Below are positions 15,729 through 23,525 of a DNA stretch of 64,000 nucleotides, piece by piece; positions within the stretch are counted from its first letter, which is position 1, and each line of letters begins with the position of its first letter. Both the position numbers and the translations under genes were made by a program. The notes beneath the pieces were generated by a model that saw only the letters and a list, made by a program, of their open reading frames with translations, ran no database searches and was not told the origin of the DNA. The stretch comes from Anaerolineales bacterium (lineage in GTDB: Bacteria; Chloroflexota; Anaerolineae; Anaerolineales; UBA11579). The stretch covers positions 451,981-515,980 of the forward strand of contig JAHBVB010000002.1 in NCBI GenBank assembly GCA_019637805.1, written 5' to 3'.

Positions 15729-17036
15729 ATGACAACCATTGCAATTGACCAAACTTCAAGAACACTTCCCATCCCAACCATCAAACATGGCAATTTTGAG
15801 ATTCGCTATGCGTTTTATCCCAAGCTTGAGCTATTTCAGGGTGGGGAAAGAGGAGAAGATTATCTGGTATTCCGGGTTGAGGGTAACAGACTTGCTTTTG
15901 CTCTGTGTGATGGGGTTGGCGGATCTTATTACGGCAGTGTAGCTGCTCAAACAGTAGGAGAAATATTAGTTGATACTTTGTGGAAGGAGTCCTCTGTCAG
16001 TTCAGCCTCCCATGGTGGGTTAACAAAGAAACTTTTGGATGTCCTCAATGCCAGACAAAGCAAGCAGATAGCTGATACCGAGTTGCGCAGAAAGACCGAA
16101 CAGTTGAGCCCAAATCTGCGCAAGCGCTTGGTGGGGCTTCAAGAACAGTCAGGTTCCCAGTCTAATTTTGTTTGTGGATTGGTAGACCTGGATGTGGAAA
16201 ATTCCAATTCCATCTGGTTGCTGTGGCTCGGGGATGCCAGATTAAGGGTTTATCAACAGGGGAAGTTGCAGAGTCCGGAGTTAACTGGGGCAGGCCAGCA
16301 AGCTTGGTCCAGCCATCTTGGGGTTTTGGGTCAGATAGAAACAGCTGCCTTTAGCCTAAACCAGGTAGACCAGATCATTGCCTATTCGGATGGTTTGGAC
16401 CCCGCTGCGACTCTTTTGGATCGCCCCATCAGCGATGGGGATCTAACCAAGGCCATTAGTGACTCCCAGCAGGAAAAGGATGATGATGTTTCTTTTCTGG
16501 AGATTAGACTCCTGAAAAATAATTATCAATCTTTGGATGAGCTTGCACCTCGAATCCGCAGCCTGTTGAATCAGCCGCCGGAAGCAAAAAAGAAGACCCA
16601 TAAAACTGGACAAACCGCTGAATTGGGTGAAGCGAGTCAACTCGGGGTAAAGGAGAACATCGGCAAGAAGAACAAGCCACTTCAATGGGTGTTTGGCGCA
16701 ATTGCAATGGCGCTTTCTCTTGGTCTTGGCTTGGTGCTGGGTGGCAGACCCGCCATTTACTCTATCACTCAAGGAGACAGCCATCGTACAGCAATTGCAC
16801 AAACATCAAGCGCGATGATCGAGAACATAGTGGCGACTCTATCCACACTCTCATCGATTGAAGTGCAGGCTGCACAGTCTACGATGCAAGCGGACATCGA
16901 AGCAGCCGTCGGGTTTACCCTGGATGCCGCCTCAGCGGAGCAGAGTCAAACCGAAACGCTTACGCCTACGGGAACTGCAGAGACAACGCCCGCTGTGGAA
17001 GCTGAAAACACTGCCACGCCAGAAAGCGAGGATTGA
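15729..17036 (+). CDS. PP2C-type protein phosphatase with C-terminal membrane helix
   Basis: This 435-residue protein has an N-terminal PP2C domain (about residues 20-260). The metal-binding motifs are GEDYLVF (D44), CDGVGGSYYG (D61-G62), IAYSDGLDP near 220 and DDVSFLEI near 255. It therefore looks catalytically competent for dephosphorylating Ser/Thr. A membrane helix follows at about 320-340 (VFGAIAMALSLGLGLVLGG), then a Thr/Ser-rich extracytoplasmic tail ending in TPESED. It lies between the VWA and kinase genes and presumably reverses the kinase. Confidence 0.82.
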   Translation: MTTIAIDQTSRTLPIPTIKHGNFEIRYAFYPKLELFQGGERGEDYLVFRVEGNRLAFALCDGVGGSYYGSVAAQTVGEILVDTLWKESSVSSASHGGLTKKLLDVLNARQSKQIADTELRRKTEQLSPNLRKRLVGLQEQSGSQSNFVCGLVDLDVENSNSIWLLWLGDARLRVYQQGKLQSPELTGAGQQAWSSHLGVLGQIETAAFSLNQVDQIIAYSDGLDPAATLLDRPISDGDLTKAISDSQQEKDDDVSFLEIRLLKNNYQSLDELAPRIRSLLNQPPEAKKKTHKTGQTAELGEASQLGVKENIGKKNKPLQWVFGAIAMALSLGLGLVLGGRPAIYSITQGDSHRTAIAQTSSAMIENIVATLSTLSSIEVQAAQSTMQADIEAAVGFTLDAASAEQSQTETLTPTGTAETTPAVEAENTATPESED

Positions 17037-17038
17037 GA

Positions 17039-17668
17039 ATGTCAGCAACAAAGAAGACGACTGTGCATAAGGGCCTTCCGAAGCCAGTCAAACACGATCG
17101 TATATTGAAGTACCTGGGTTACTTTGTGGCTGGCGGCGTGCTGCTTGCCTTGCTGATACTCTTGTTCAAGGATTCCCTCGCTTTAATTTCCGCCGGATTG
17201 AGGCAAGGGGGCAATTTTATGTATCTGCAAATTGTGGTCGGTGGTTTGATCTCTATTCTCGTGGCTGCCATCCAAGTCGGCGTTTTTAGGCAGCGAGTAA
17301 AATCTCGGCAGCTTTTATTTGTCGGCTTGGCGGGTGCCGGGGGTCTTTTGGGAGGACTTGTCGCTGGCTGGCTACTGGATAGCTACATAATTGTTGATGG
17401 GTTTTCTACAGGTGCAATTGTTGGCGGGGTTATGGGTCTCGTTGCTGGATATACTCAAACATTACTAATGAGCCGAGAGAGAAGTGTCTCAACGTGGGTT
17501 ACCTATAATTCTCTTAGTTCGGCAATCATCTACGCCGTCGGCTGGCAAATCGGGTGGGGCTATGATGCGAGCAAATTTGCAGCCGGGGCCTTTTTTGTAA
17601 TGCTCGGTGCTGGCCTTGCCTTAGTCGTTTTCCTCAACAATTTTCAGCAAGATTTAGAATTTTCCTAA
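17039..17668 (+). CDS. Multi-pass membrane protein of the secretion locus
   Basis: This 209-residue protein starts two bases after the phosphatase stop. A basic N-terminus (MSATKKTTVHKGLPKPVKHD) is followed by about five to six hydrophobic helices, several rich in Gly (LAGAGGLLGGLVAGWLL; FSTGAIVGGVMGLVAGYTQ). I recognise no family. Its position between phosphatase and kinase, and the lack of other membrane components, make it a candidate for a channel or assembly subunit of this system; that is inference only. Confidence 0.65.
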   Translation: MSATKKTTVHKGLPKPVKHDRILKYLGYFVAGGVLLALLILLFKDSLALISAGLRQGGNFMYLQIVVGGLISILVAAIQVGVFRQRVKSRQLLFVGLAGAGGLLGGLVAGWLLDSYIIVDGFSTGAIVGGVMGLVAGYTQTLLMSRERSVSTWVTYNSLSSAIIYAVGWQIGWGYDASKFAAGAFFVMLGAGLALVVFLNNFQQDLEFS

Positions 17669-17682
17669 TTGGTGGTCATAAC

Positions 17683-18969
17683 TTGAGTCAGTTTGATCCC
17701 ACGCCAGACACTAAACTCCTGATTGATGGAGAAGAATATGCTTTTACACAGCAGCGCGGAGTTGTCTACGCAGAAATCGGCAAAGCAGCCAAGACCTTTC
17801 GAATAAAGAATTCAGAGGGAGCGTTTTTTGCTCTTAAGGTCTTCTTTCCCGGCTTCCGGGGCGCCCGTTTGCTCAACAACAATCATAAGATTAAGCAACT
17901 GTCGCAAATACAGGGGTTGCGTATTGCTCAACGCAAGATTTTGGCGAAGTCTAAATATCGTCAATTGATTGAAGAACATGGCGCCCTTGAAAACAGTATC
18001 CTTATGCCTTGGGTAGAAGGACAAGCATGGGCCAATTTTCTGGACAGTAAGATTGCATTTTCCCGAGAGGAAAGCTTGCAATTAGCGAAATCGCTGGCTA
18101 CTTTGCTGGCTAATTTCGAGGGGCAAGGGATAGCTCATTGTGATTTATCCAGCAAGAATATTGTGTTTAAAGGCAAGGGAGAGGACATTCAATTTGTCGA
18201 CATTGAGGAAATATATAGTGATGGGTTTGTTCCACCTAGCGCAGATCGAATGCCAGCGGGCAGCCCAGGTTATTCGCCGGGTTGGATTCGCAAGTATGGA
18301 CTGTGGCAAAGGGAGGCTGATCGCTTTGCAGGAGCTATTCTCTTGGCAGAGATTCTTGCTTGGTCAGATGGCGAAGTCCGCTCTTCTTCTGCCGGAGAGA
18401 CATTTTTCTACGCCGATGAAGTAGGTGGGACGAAAACGAGCCACCGGTTTACCCTCATCAGGAATAGGCTTAACGCGCTAAGCAAAAAGTTGGAGAAGTT
18501 GTTTGTCCAGACTTGGTCGGCTTCGAAGATTGAAAGATGTGCTTCATTAGCTAGTTGGCACCATGCGATCCAAGATTTGGATAAAAGTTCTACAAATTTA
18601 CCAAAACCGCAGACATCTGCGGTCTCGCAGAAACCAACTCTGCAAGTTTCACCAACCATGATTGATTTTGGTACAGTCGATTCTAGAAAGAAAGGGCAAA
18701 TTGCAAATGCGGTAAGTATTTTAATTAGGAATACGGGGCATGAGAAAGTAGAGGTCAAGTTAACTCGACCAAACTGGATACTACTTTCTGAGACCCAGAT
18801 CAGCTTAGGGCCCGGAGAATCCCAGGAGATTCAGTTGTATTTATTGGACAACATGCCCACTCCGGCAAAGGGTGATTACTATCATTTCGTGAAAGGCCTT
18901 GTTATTGATAGCAATGGGGGTAATTGGGTATTGGGTGGAAAGTACCAAATTAAGAGAGGCTTTTTCTAG
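17683..18969 (+). CDS. Protein kinase-like protein with C-terminal Ig/ASH-like domain
   Basis: This 428-residue protein starts at TTG 17683. The kinase-type domain covers about residues 1-300. The candidate ATP-binding lysine is K52 in FALKVFF. The catalytic loop is H152-C-D154-L-S-S-K-N159, and the metal-binding segment is V-D173-I-E in place of D-F-G, as in some atypical bacterial kinases. Residues 319-428 (LQVSPTMIDFGTVDSRKKG ... VSILIRNTG ... WILLSETQ) resemble an immunoglobulin-like ASH/Hydin beta domain with the pattern P-x-x-I-D-F-G. Together with the VWA and PP2C genes it completes a TerY-P-like triad. It is the last gene before a 44-base palindrome. Confidence 0.75.
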   Translation: MSQFDPTPDTKLLIDGEEYAFTQQRGVVYAEIGKAAKTFRIKNSEGAFFALKVFFPGFRGARLLNNNHKIKQLSQIQGLRIAQRKILAKSKYRQLIEEHGALENSILMPWVEGQAWANFLDSKIAFSREESLQLAKSLATLLANFEGQGIAHCDLSSKNIVFKGKGEDIQFVDIEEIYSDGFVPPSADRMPAGSPGYSPGWIRKYGLWQREADRFAGAILLAEILAWSDGEVRSSSAGETFFYADEVGGTKTSHRFTLIRNRLNALSKKLEKLFVQTWSASKIERCASLASWHHAIQDLDKSSTNLPKPQTSAVSQKPTLQVSPTMIDFGTVDSRKKGQIANAVSILIRNTGHEKVEVKLTRPNWILLSETQISLGPGESQEIQLYLLDNMPTPAKGDYYHFVKGLVIDSNGGNWVLGGKYQIKRGFF

Positions 18970-18972
18970 AGG

Positions 18973-19016
18973 ATTCGCTGGTGAAGCAGAATTCGAATTC
19001 TGCTTCACCAGCGAAT
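18973..19016. terminator. 44-base perfect palindrome between convergent genes
   Basis: The sequence from 18973 to 19016 is its own reverse complement (22-base arms; centre GAATTCGAATTC). It starts four bases after the kinase stop and ends 76 bases before the end of the convergent MFS gene. In RNA it would form a 20-bp stem with a minimal loop in either direction. There is no U-tract, so a bidirectional transcript end through hairpin strength alone is likely but not proven. Confidence 0.6.
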
Positions 19017-19092
19017 GTTTAGATTATCACAACGGGTTTTTCACTAGCTAAGGCGCACCTATCCGCTAACAATCCATATACCGTTGATCGTT

Positions 19093-20385
19093 CTAAGCCG
19101 CGATAATTTGCTTGCGCGGGTCTGGCAGGTATTTGATGCACAGCCAGAGCGCAGCGATGCCTACGGCCAGCACGGTGGCGAAGAGCGCCTGGTGCGAGAG
19201 GCCGTCCACGATCAGGCCGCCCACCAGCGGAGCGATAGTGAGCACTGGGGCCATAAAGGTGTTGTTGATGCCGATGAAGCGGCTGGTCTGCTCCGGCGGG
19301 GCCAGCTCGAAGACCATGTTGGCGTCGCCTACGCGCTGGACCGCATACATGCCGCCCATGCAGACGGCGATGATGTAGAAGGCCAACGGCGAGGCGGCGG
19401 TGAGCGAGAGGACGCCGGTGAGAATGAACAATACGCAGTCGAAGACGTAGACCATCTTGTAGCCGTGGCGGTCGCCCAGCCAGCCCAGCAGGAAGCCCAT
19501 CAGGGTCTGGGTGAGCAGGATGATCATGGTGAAGACCCCGACCGCGCCGCTGTCCAGGCCGAAACGGCTGATGGCGTAGATGGCAAAGAAGGCATTGCCC
19601 ATCAGGCCAAAGTTCATAAAGCTGCGCACCAAAAGGTAGCGCTTGAAGCCCAGCGATTTACGGATGTGCTGAGGGATGGTCTTCAGGAAGGTTTTGAGGT
19701 CTTCCGTCTTGGTTTGGATGGGGAAAGGCACTTCGCGGAAGCTGGCGATGAAGAACGGCGAGATGAACGAGGTGCCAAAACCCAACCAGAACAAGTAGCG
19801 CAGGTTGATGGGGAAATCGTAGCTGTTGAGCAGGTGCGTAGCGATGAGCGAGGCGGCCAGGCCGATCAGGCCGCCCAGGGCGCCGTTGAAGCCAAAGAAC
19901 AGGCCGCGGTTGCGGATGATGTTCTTGCTGGTGAAATCGCCGTAGGCCGGGCCGATCAGCCCGTTGGTCACGGAGAAGACCAGGAACGAGATCATCAAGA
20001 TCAACAGCGCCAGCTCATTACTGATCAGCCCGGTGAATTGCGCCACCAGGGCAATCGCCAGGATGCCGACGCGCTCGGTGGCGGCGATCCAGAAGATCGG
20101 CCACTTGCGGGTGGGGCGGCCGTTGACCAGAAAGGCGCCGATCAGTTGCGGGAAGAAGTAGCCCAGGTAGTAGATGGCTGGCACCAGCCCGATATAGGCG
20201 GGGTGCTCGGTGAGTTTGGAGACAAAATACGGAATGATCGTATCTTGCGACAGCATCGCCACGGAGAAGGAAAAGAAAGACGAATCCAGCGCCAGCATCA
20301 GGAAATTCCAGCGATAGTTCTTCTCCACCGCCTCGATGTAGTCGGGGAAATCCTGTTTGATTTTTTGGATATCGGTGCTTAGCAT
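19093..20385 (-). CDS. MFS transporter
   Basis: This 430-residue protein has about twelve membrane helices in two halves separated by a cytoplasmic loop (FREVPFPIQTKTEDLKTFLK near residue 215). The GWLGDRHGYKMVYVFD segment near 300 matches the major-facilitator loop motif G-x-x-x-D-R-x-G. The N-terminus is cytoplasmic and charged (MLSTDIQKIKQDFPDYIEAV). It ends the long nucleoside operon, 15 bases after the first phosphorylase gene, and is a candidate nucleoside or nucleobase permease. The substrate cannot be read from sequence. Confidence 0.82.
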   Translation of the reverse strand: MLSTDIQKIKQDFPDYIEAVEKNYRWNFLMLALDSSFFSFSVAMLSQDTIIPYFVSKLTEHPAYIGLVPAIYYLGYFFPQLIGAFLVNGRPTRKWPIFWIAATERVGILAIALVAQFTGLISNELALLILMISFLVFSVTNGLIGPAYGDFTSKNIIRNRGLFFGFNGALGGLIGLAASLIATHLLNSYDFPINLRYLFWLGFGTSFISPFFIASFREVPFPIQTKTEDLKTFLKTIPQHIRKSLGFKRYLLVRSFMNFGLMGNAFFAIYAISRFGLDSGAVGVFTMIILLTQTLMGFLLGWLGDRHGYKMVYVFDCVLFILTGVLSLTAASPLAFYIIAVCMGGMYAVQRVGDANMVFELAPPEQTSRFIGINNTFMAPVLTIAPLVGGLIVDGLSHQALFATVLAVGIAALWLCIKYLPDPRKQIIAA

Positions 20386-20400
20386 CGTAGTGCGACTTGC

Positions 20401-21180
20401 TTAGCTTTTGGCTTTCGCGCGGTCGGCCTCAATCAGGGTCTTCAGTGCTTCCACGGCTACGCGGATGGGTTTGTTGATGTCGAACTCGCGGTTGAACTGC
20501 TCGACTTCTTGCGGAGTTTCCGGGCGCTTGTAGATGTTGGCCATCAGCATCACGCCGCCGGCGCGTACGCGGTGAATGCTGCCGATGACGAACAAGGCAG
20601 CCGCCTCCATTTCGGAGCAGACCGCCCCGCCGTCCGTCCAAGCCTTCCAGCGGTCGTGCAAGCGCTTGGCGACCGGCATGCGTTCGGGGGTCACTTCGCC
20701 GTAGAAGGAGTCTTTGGACTGGCTGATGCCGACGCGATAGGGCAAGCTCAGGTCCTGGGCGGCTTTGCGCAGCGCCAGGGTCACATCCAGGTCGGCCACG
20801 GCCGGGAACTCGATGGGCATGTAATGGCTGGTGGTGCCTTCGTCGCGGATGGCTCCGCTGACCACGGCCACTTCGCCGTTGATCGTGTCGGGCTGGATGC
20901 CGCCGGAGGTGCCAACGCGGATGAAAGTGTCGGCGCCGATGGCGACCAGCTCCTCCATGGCGATGGCGGCCGAAGGGCAACCAATGCCGGTGGAGGTCAC
21001 CGAGACTTTCTCACCAAGCAGCGTGCCGGTGAAGGTGCGGTACTCACGCTTGTAAGCGATCTCTTTGGCATCGTCAAAATACGAAGCGATCAACTCGGTG
21101 CGGCCAGGATCGCCGGGCAGCAGCACATAACGGCCCACGTCACCGGGCTTGAGGTCAATGTGGTGTTGTTTTTGGTCCAT
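20401..21180 (-). CDS. Nucleoside phosphorylase (uridine phosphorylase family), copy 1
   Basis: This 259-residue enzyme belongs to the PNP/UDP family, which phosphorolyses nucleosides to a base and ribose-1-phosphate. Visible motifs are VLLPGDPGR near residue 20 (phosphate site), YKREYRTFTGT near 45, RVGTSGGIQPD near 90, SQSKDSFYGE near 155 and CSEMEAAALF near 190 (ribose-binding S-E-M-E). It is closest to copy 3 (both contain GGIQPDTINGEVA) and is one of four tandem paralogues downstream of an ECF importer. All keep the catalytic motifs, so differences probably concern base preference. Confidence 0.85.
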   Translation of the reverse strand: MDQKQHHIDLKPGDVGRYVLLPGDPGRTELIASYFDDAKEIAYKREYRTFTGTLLGEKVSVTSTGIGCPSAAIAMEELVAIGADTFIRVGTSGGIQPDTINGEVAVVSGAIRDEGTTSHYMPIEFPAVADLDVTLALRKAAQDLSLPYRVGISQSKDSFYGEVTPERMPVAKRLHDRWKAWTDGGAVCSEMEAAALFVIGSIHRVRAGGVMLMANIYKRPETPQEVEQFNREFDINKPIRVAVEALKTLIEADRAKAKS

Positions 21181-21183
21181 GAT

Positions 21184-21936
21184 CTATGTTCCTTGGGCGC
21201 GATCGCGCTCGATGAGGATCTTTAAGGCTTCGGTGACCGTCTGCAGCATGCGGGTCAGGTCACGATAGGGTTCCATTTTCTGAGGGGCTTCCTGGTTGGC
21301 CATGATCTGCATCACGCCGCCGCAGCGTTTGCGATGGATGGCCGCGATGGCGAACAGGGTGGAGGCTTCCATTTCCGAGCAAATCGCCCCGCCAGCGATC
21401 CAGGCCTTCCAGCGGTCCAGCAGGTGGTCCGCCACGGGCATGCGCTGGGGGGCGTGCTGCCCATAGAAGGAGTCCTTGGACTGGCTGATGCCGACGTGGT
21501 AGGGCGTGCCCAGCTTCTCGCAGGCCTCGCGCAGTGTGGCGACGATATCAATGTCGGCCACGGCGGGGAACTCGATGGGCAGGTAGTGGCTGCTGGTGCC
21601 CTCGTCGCGGATGGCGGCATTGACAATCGCCAACTCGCCGGGGATCAGGTGGGGCTGCATGCCACCGGAGGTGCCGACCCGGATGAAGGTATCCGCGCCG
21701 ATGGCGATCAGCTCTTCGATGGCAATCGCCGCTGAAGGGCAGCCAATGCCGGTGGAGGTGACTGAGACTTTCTCGCCCAGCAACGTGCCGGTGAAGGTGC
21801 GGTACTCGCGCTTGTAGGCGACTTCTTTGGCGTCGTCGAAGTAGGAGGCGATCAGCTCGGTGCGGCCGGGGTCGCCGGGCAGCAATACATAGCGGCCGAC
21901 ATCGCCAGGTTGCAAGTCAATGTGATGTTGTTTCAT
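21184..21936 (-). CDS. Nucleoside phosphorylase family, copy 2
   Basis: This 250-residue paralogue of copy 1 is three bases upstream of it in the operon. The core motifs are kept (LLPGDPGR, REYRTFTGT, RVGTSGGMQPH, SQSKDSFYGQ, CSEMEASTLF). It diverges after residue 205: ANQEAPQKMEPYRDLTRMLQ replaces the KRPETPQEVEQF-type loop. The specificity segment reads HLIPGELAIVNAAIRDEG instead of DTINGEVAVVSGAIRDEG. This suggests a different nucleoside preference, but which one is not evident. Confidence 0.83.
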   Translation of the reverse strand: MKQHHIDLQPGDVGRYVLLPGDPGRTELIASYFDDAKEVAYKREYRTFTGTLLGEKVSVTSTGIGCPSAAIAIEELIAIGADTFIRVGTSGGMQPHLIPGELAIVNAAIRDEGTSSHYLPIEFPAVADIDIVATLREACEKLGTPYHVGISQSKDSFYGQHAPQRMPVADHLLDRWKAWIAGGAICSEMEASTLFAIAAIHRKRCGGVMQIMANQEAPQKMEPYRDLTRMLQTVTEALKILIERDRAQGT

Positions 21937-21956
21937 TGTCCCAAGTGCTCCGGCTG

Positions 21957-22733
21957 CTAGGCCTTGGCGCGGTCCGCTTCGATCAGGGTCTTGAGGGCTT
22001 CGACCGCTACGCGGATCGGCTTGTTGATATCGAGGGCCTTGGCGAACTCCTCGATCTCTTCCGGTGTTTCGGGGTGCTTCTCAAACTTGGCCATCATCAT
22101 CACGCCGCCCACGCGCACGCGGTGGATGCTGCCGATGACGAAGAGCACCGCAGCTTCCATCTCGGAGCAGATCGCTCCGCCATCGGTCCAGGCTTTCCAA
22201 CGGTCCAGCAGACGGTTGGCGACCGGCATGCGCTTGGGCGCGTGCTGGCCGTAGAAGGAGTCCTTGGACTGGCTGATGCCGACGCGATAGGGCTGTCCCA
22301 GGTCTTGGGCGGCCTTGCGCAGCGCCAGGGTGATGTCCAAGTCGGCCACGGCGGGGAATTCGGCCGGCATGTAGTGCAGAGTAGTGCCCTCATCGCGAAT
22401 GGCGCCGCTGACGATGGCGACCTCGCCGTTGATCGTGTCTGGCTGGATGCCGCCGGAAGTACCGACGCGGATGAAGGTGTCGGCCCCCAGCGCGATCAGC
22501 TCTTCGATAGCGATCGCCGCCGAAGGGCAGCCAATCCCGGTGGAAGTCACCGAGACCTTTTCGCCCAGCAGGGTGCCGGTGAAGGTGCGATATTCGCGCT
22601 TATAGGCGATCTCTTTGGCGTCATCAAAGTACGAAGCGATGACTTCGGTGCGGCCTGGGTCGCCGGGCAGCAGCACATAGCGGCCGACATCACCGGGCTT
22701 CAAGTCAATGTGGTGTTGCTTTTGTTGGTCCAT
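21957..22733 (-). CDS. Nucleoside phosphorylase family, copy 3
   Basis: This 258-residue paralogue is very similar to copy 1 over its whole length, including SGGIQPDTINGEVAIVSGA and the C-terminus VEALKTLIEADRAKA. The phosphate, ribose and S-E-M-E motifs are intact (CSEMEAAVLF). Its ATG overlaps the last base of copy 4's stop region, so translation is tightly coupled. The near-identity to copy 1 marks these two as the most recent duplication in the array. Confidence 0.84.
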   Translation of the reverse strand: MDQQKQHHIDLKPGDVGRYVLLPGDPGRTEVIASYFDDAKEIAYKREYRTFTGTLLGEKVSVTSTGIGCPSAAIAIEELIALGADTFIRVGTSGGIQPDTINGEVAIVSGAIRDEGTTLHYMPAEFPAVADLDITLALRKAAQDLGQPYRVGISQSKDSFYGQHAPKRMPVANRLLDRWKAWTDGGAICSEMEAAVLFVIGSIHRVRVGGVMMMAKFEKHPETPEEIEEFAKALDINKPIRVAVEALKTLIEADRAKA

Positions 22734-23500
22734 CAGTGCTGTTCCTTTATATGGTCTTGTTGGATCAGGATCTTCATGGCCTCGATGGCGGTGTCCAGGG
22801 TTTGTCCCTGGTCACGCGCCGCAGGCAGCGGGGTGGCGGCGGTTTGGTTGATGGCCATCAGCAGCACCGAGCCTACCCGCTTGCGGTAGATGCTGCCCAG
22901 GATGAACAGAATGGCTGATTCCATTTCGGCACAGATCGCGCCCCCCGCCGTCCAGGCCTGCCAGCGCTCTTGCAGTTCGCTGGCAATTGGCATGCGTTCG
23001 GGGGCATGCTGGGCATAAAAGGAGTCCTTGCTGTGCGAGAACCCAACATGGTGGGGCAGCCCCAGCTGCTGGGCAGCCTGGCGCAGCGCCAGAAGTACAT
23101 CCAGATGCGGCACCGCCGGAAATTCTACCGGCAAGTAATGCTTGCTGGTGCCCTCATCCCGAACGGCTCCGCTGACAATCGCCAGGTCGCCAGGCATGAT
23201 GTGCGGCTGCATGGCGCCGGAGGTGCCCACGCGGATGAAGGTGTCCGCCCCGAGCATGATCAATTCCTCGATGGCAATCGCCGCCGAGGGATTGCCAATC
23301 CCTGTGGATGTTACCGAGACCTTCTCGCCCAGCAGGGTGCCGGTGAAAGTGCGGTATTCGCGTTTGTAGGCTACCTGACGCGCATTCTCAAACCGCGCCG
23401 CGATGGCTTCTGTGCGGCCGGGATCACCCGGCAAAAAGACATAGCGGCCCACATCGCCGGGTTGCATGTCGATGTGGTGCATTCGCTGCGCAGCGTTCAT
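22733..23500 (-). CDS. Nucleoside phosphorylase family, copy 4
   Basis: This 255-residue protein is the most divergent of the four but keeps LPGDPGRTEA, REYRTFTGT, RVGTSGAMQPH (Gly to Ala in the G-T-S-G-G motif), HSKDSFYAQ and CAEMESAILF (Ser to Ala before E-M-E). It is the first phosphorylase after ecfT in the operon. A start at MHHIDMQPGDVG, seven codons in, is also possible because the paralogues begin close to that point. Confidence 0.82.
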   Translation of the reverse strand: MNAAQRMHHIDMQPGDVGRYVFLPGDPGRTEAIAARFENARQVAYKREYRTFTGTLLGEKVSVTSTGIGNPSAAIAIEELIMLGADTFIRVGTSGAMQPHIMPGDLAIVSGAVRDEGTSKHYLPVEFPAVPHLDVLLALRQAAQQLGLPHHVGFSHSKDSFYAQHAPERMPIASELQERWQAWTAGGAICAEMESAILFILGSIYRKRVGSVLLMAINQTAATPLPAARDQGQTLDTAIEAMKILIQQDHIKEQH

Positions 23501-23525
23501 CGTCTCGGGCTACCAGCATCCCGGC

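Noticed and set aside
18985-19005. Second copy of the tRNA-Gln 3' end as an attachment site at the right border of the secretion locus
   Set aside because: Only TTCGAAT is shared with the tRNA T loop and it belongs to the palindrome; too short for an att site, and no integrase is present.
19084-20382. A 432-codon open frame on the plus strand opposite the MFS gene
   Set aside because: It is antisense to a clear 12-helix transporter, has very skewed Gln/Glu/Gly/Asp composition and no domain; typical shadow frame in GC-rich DNA.
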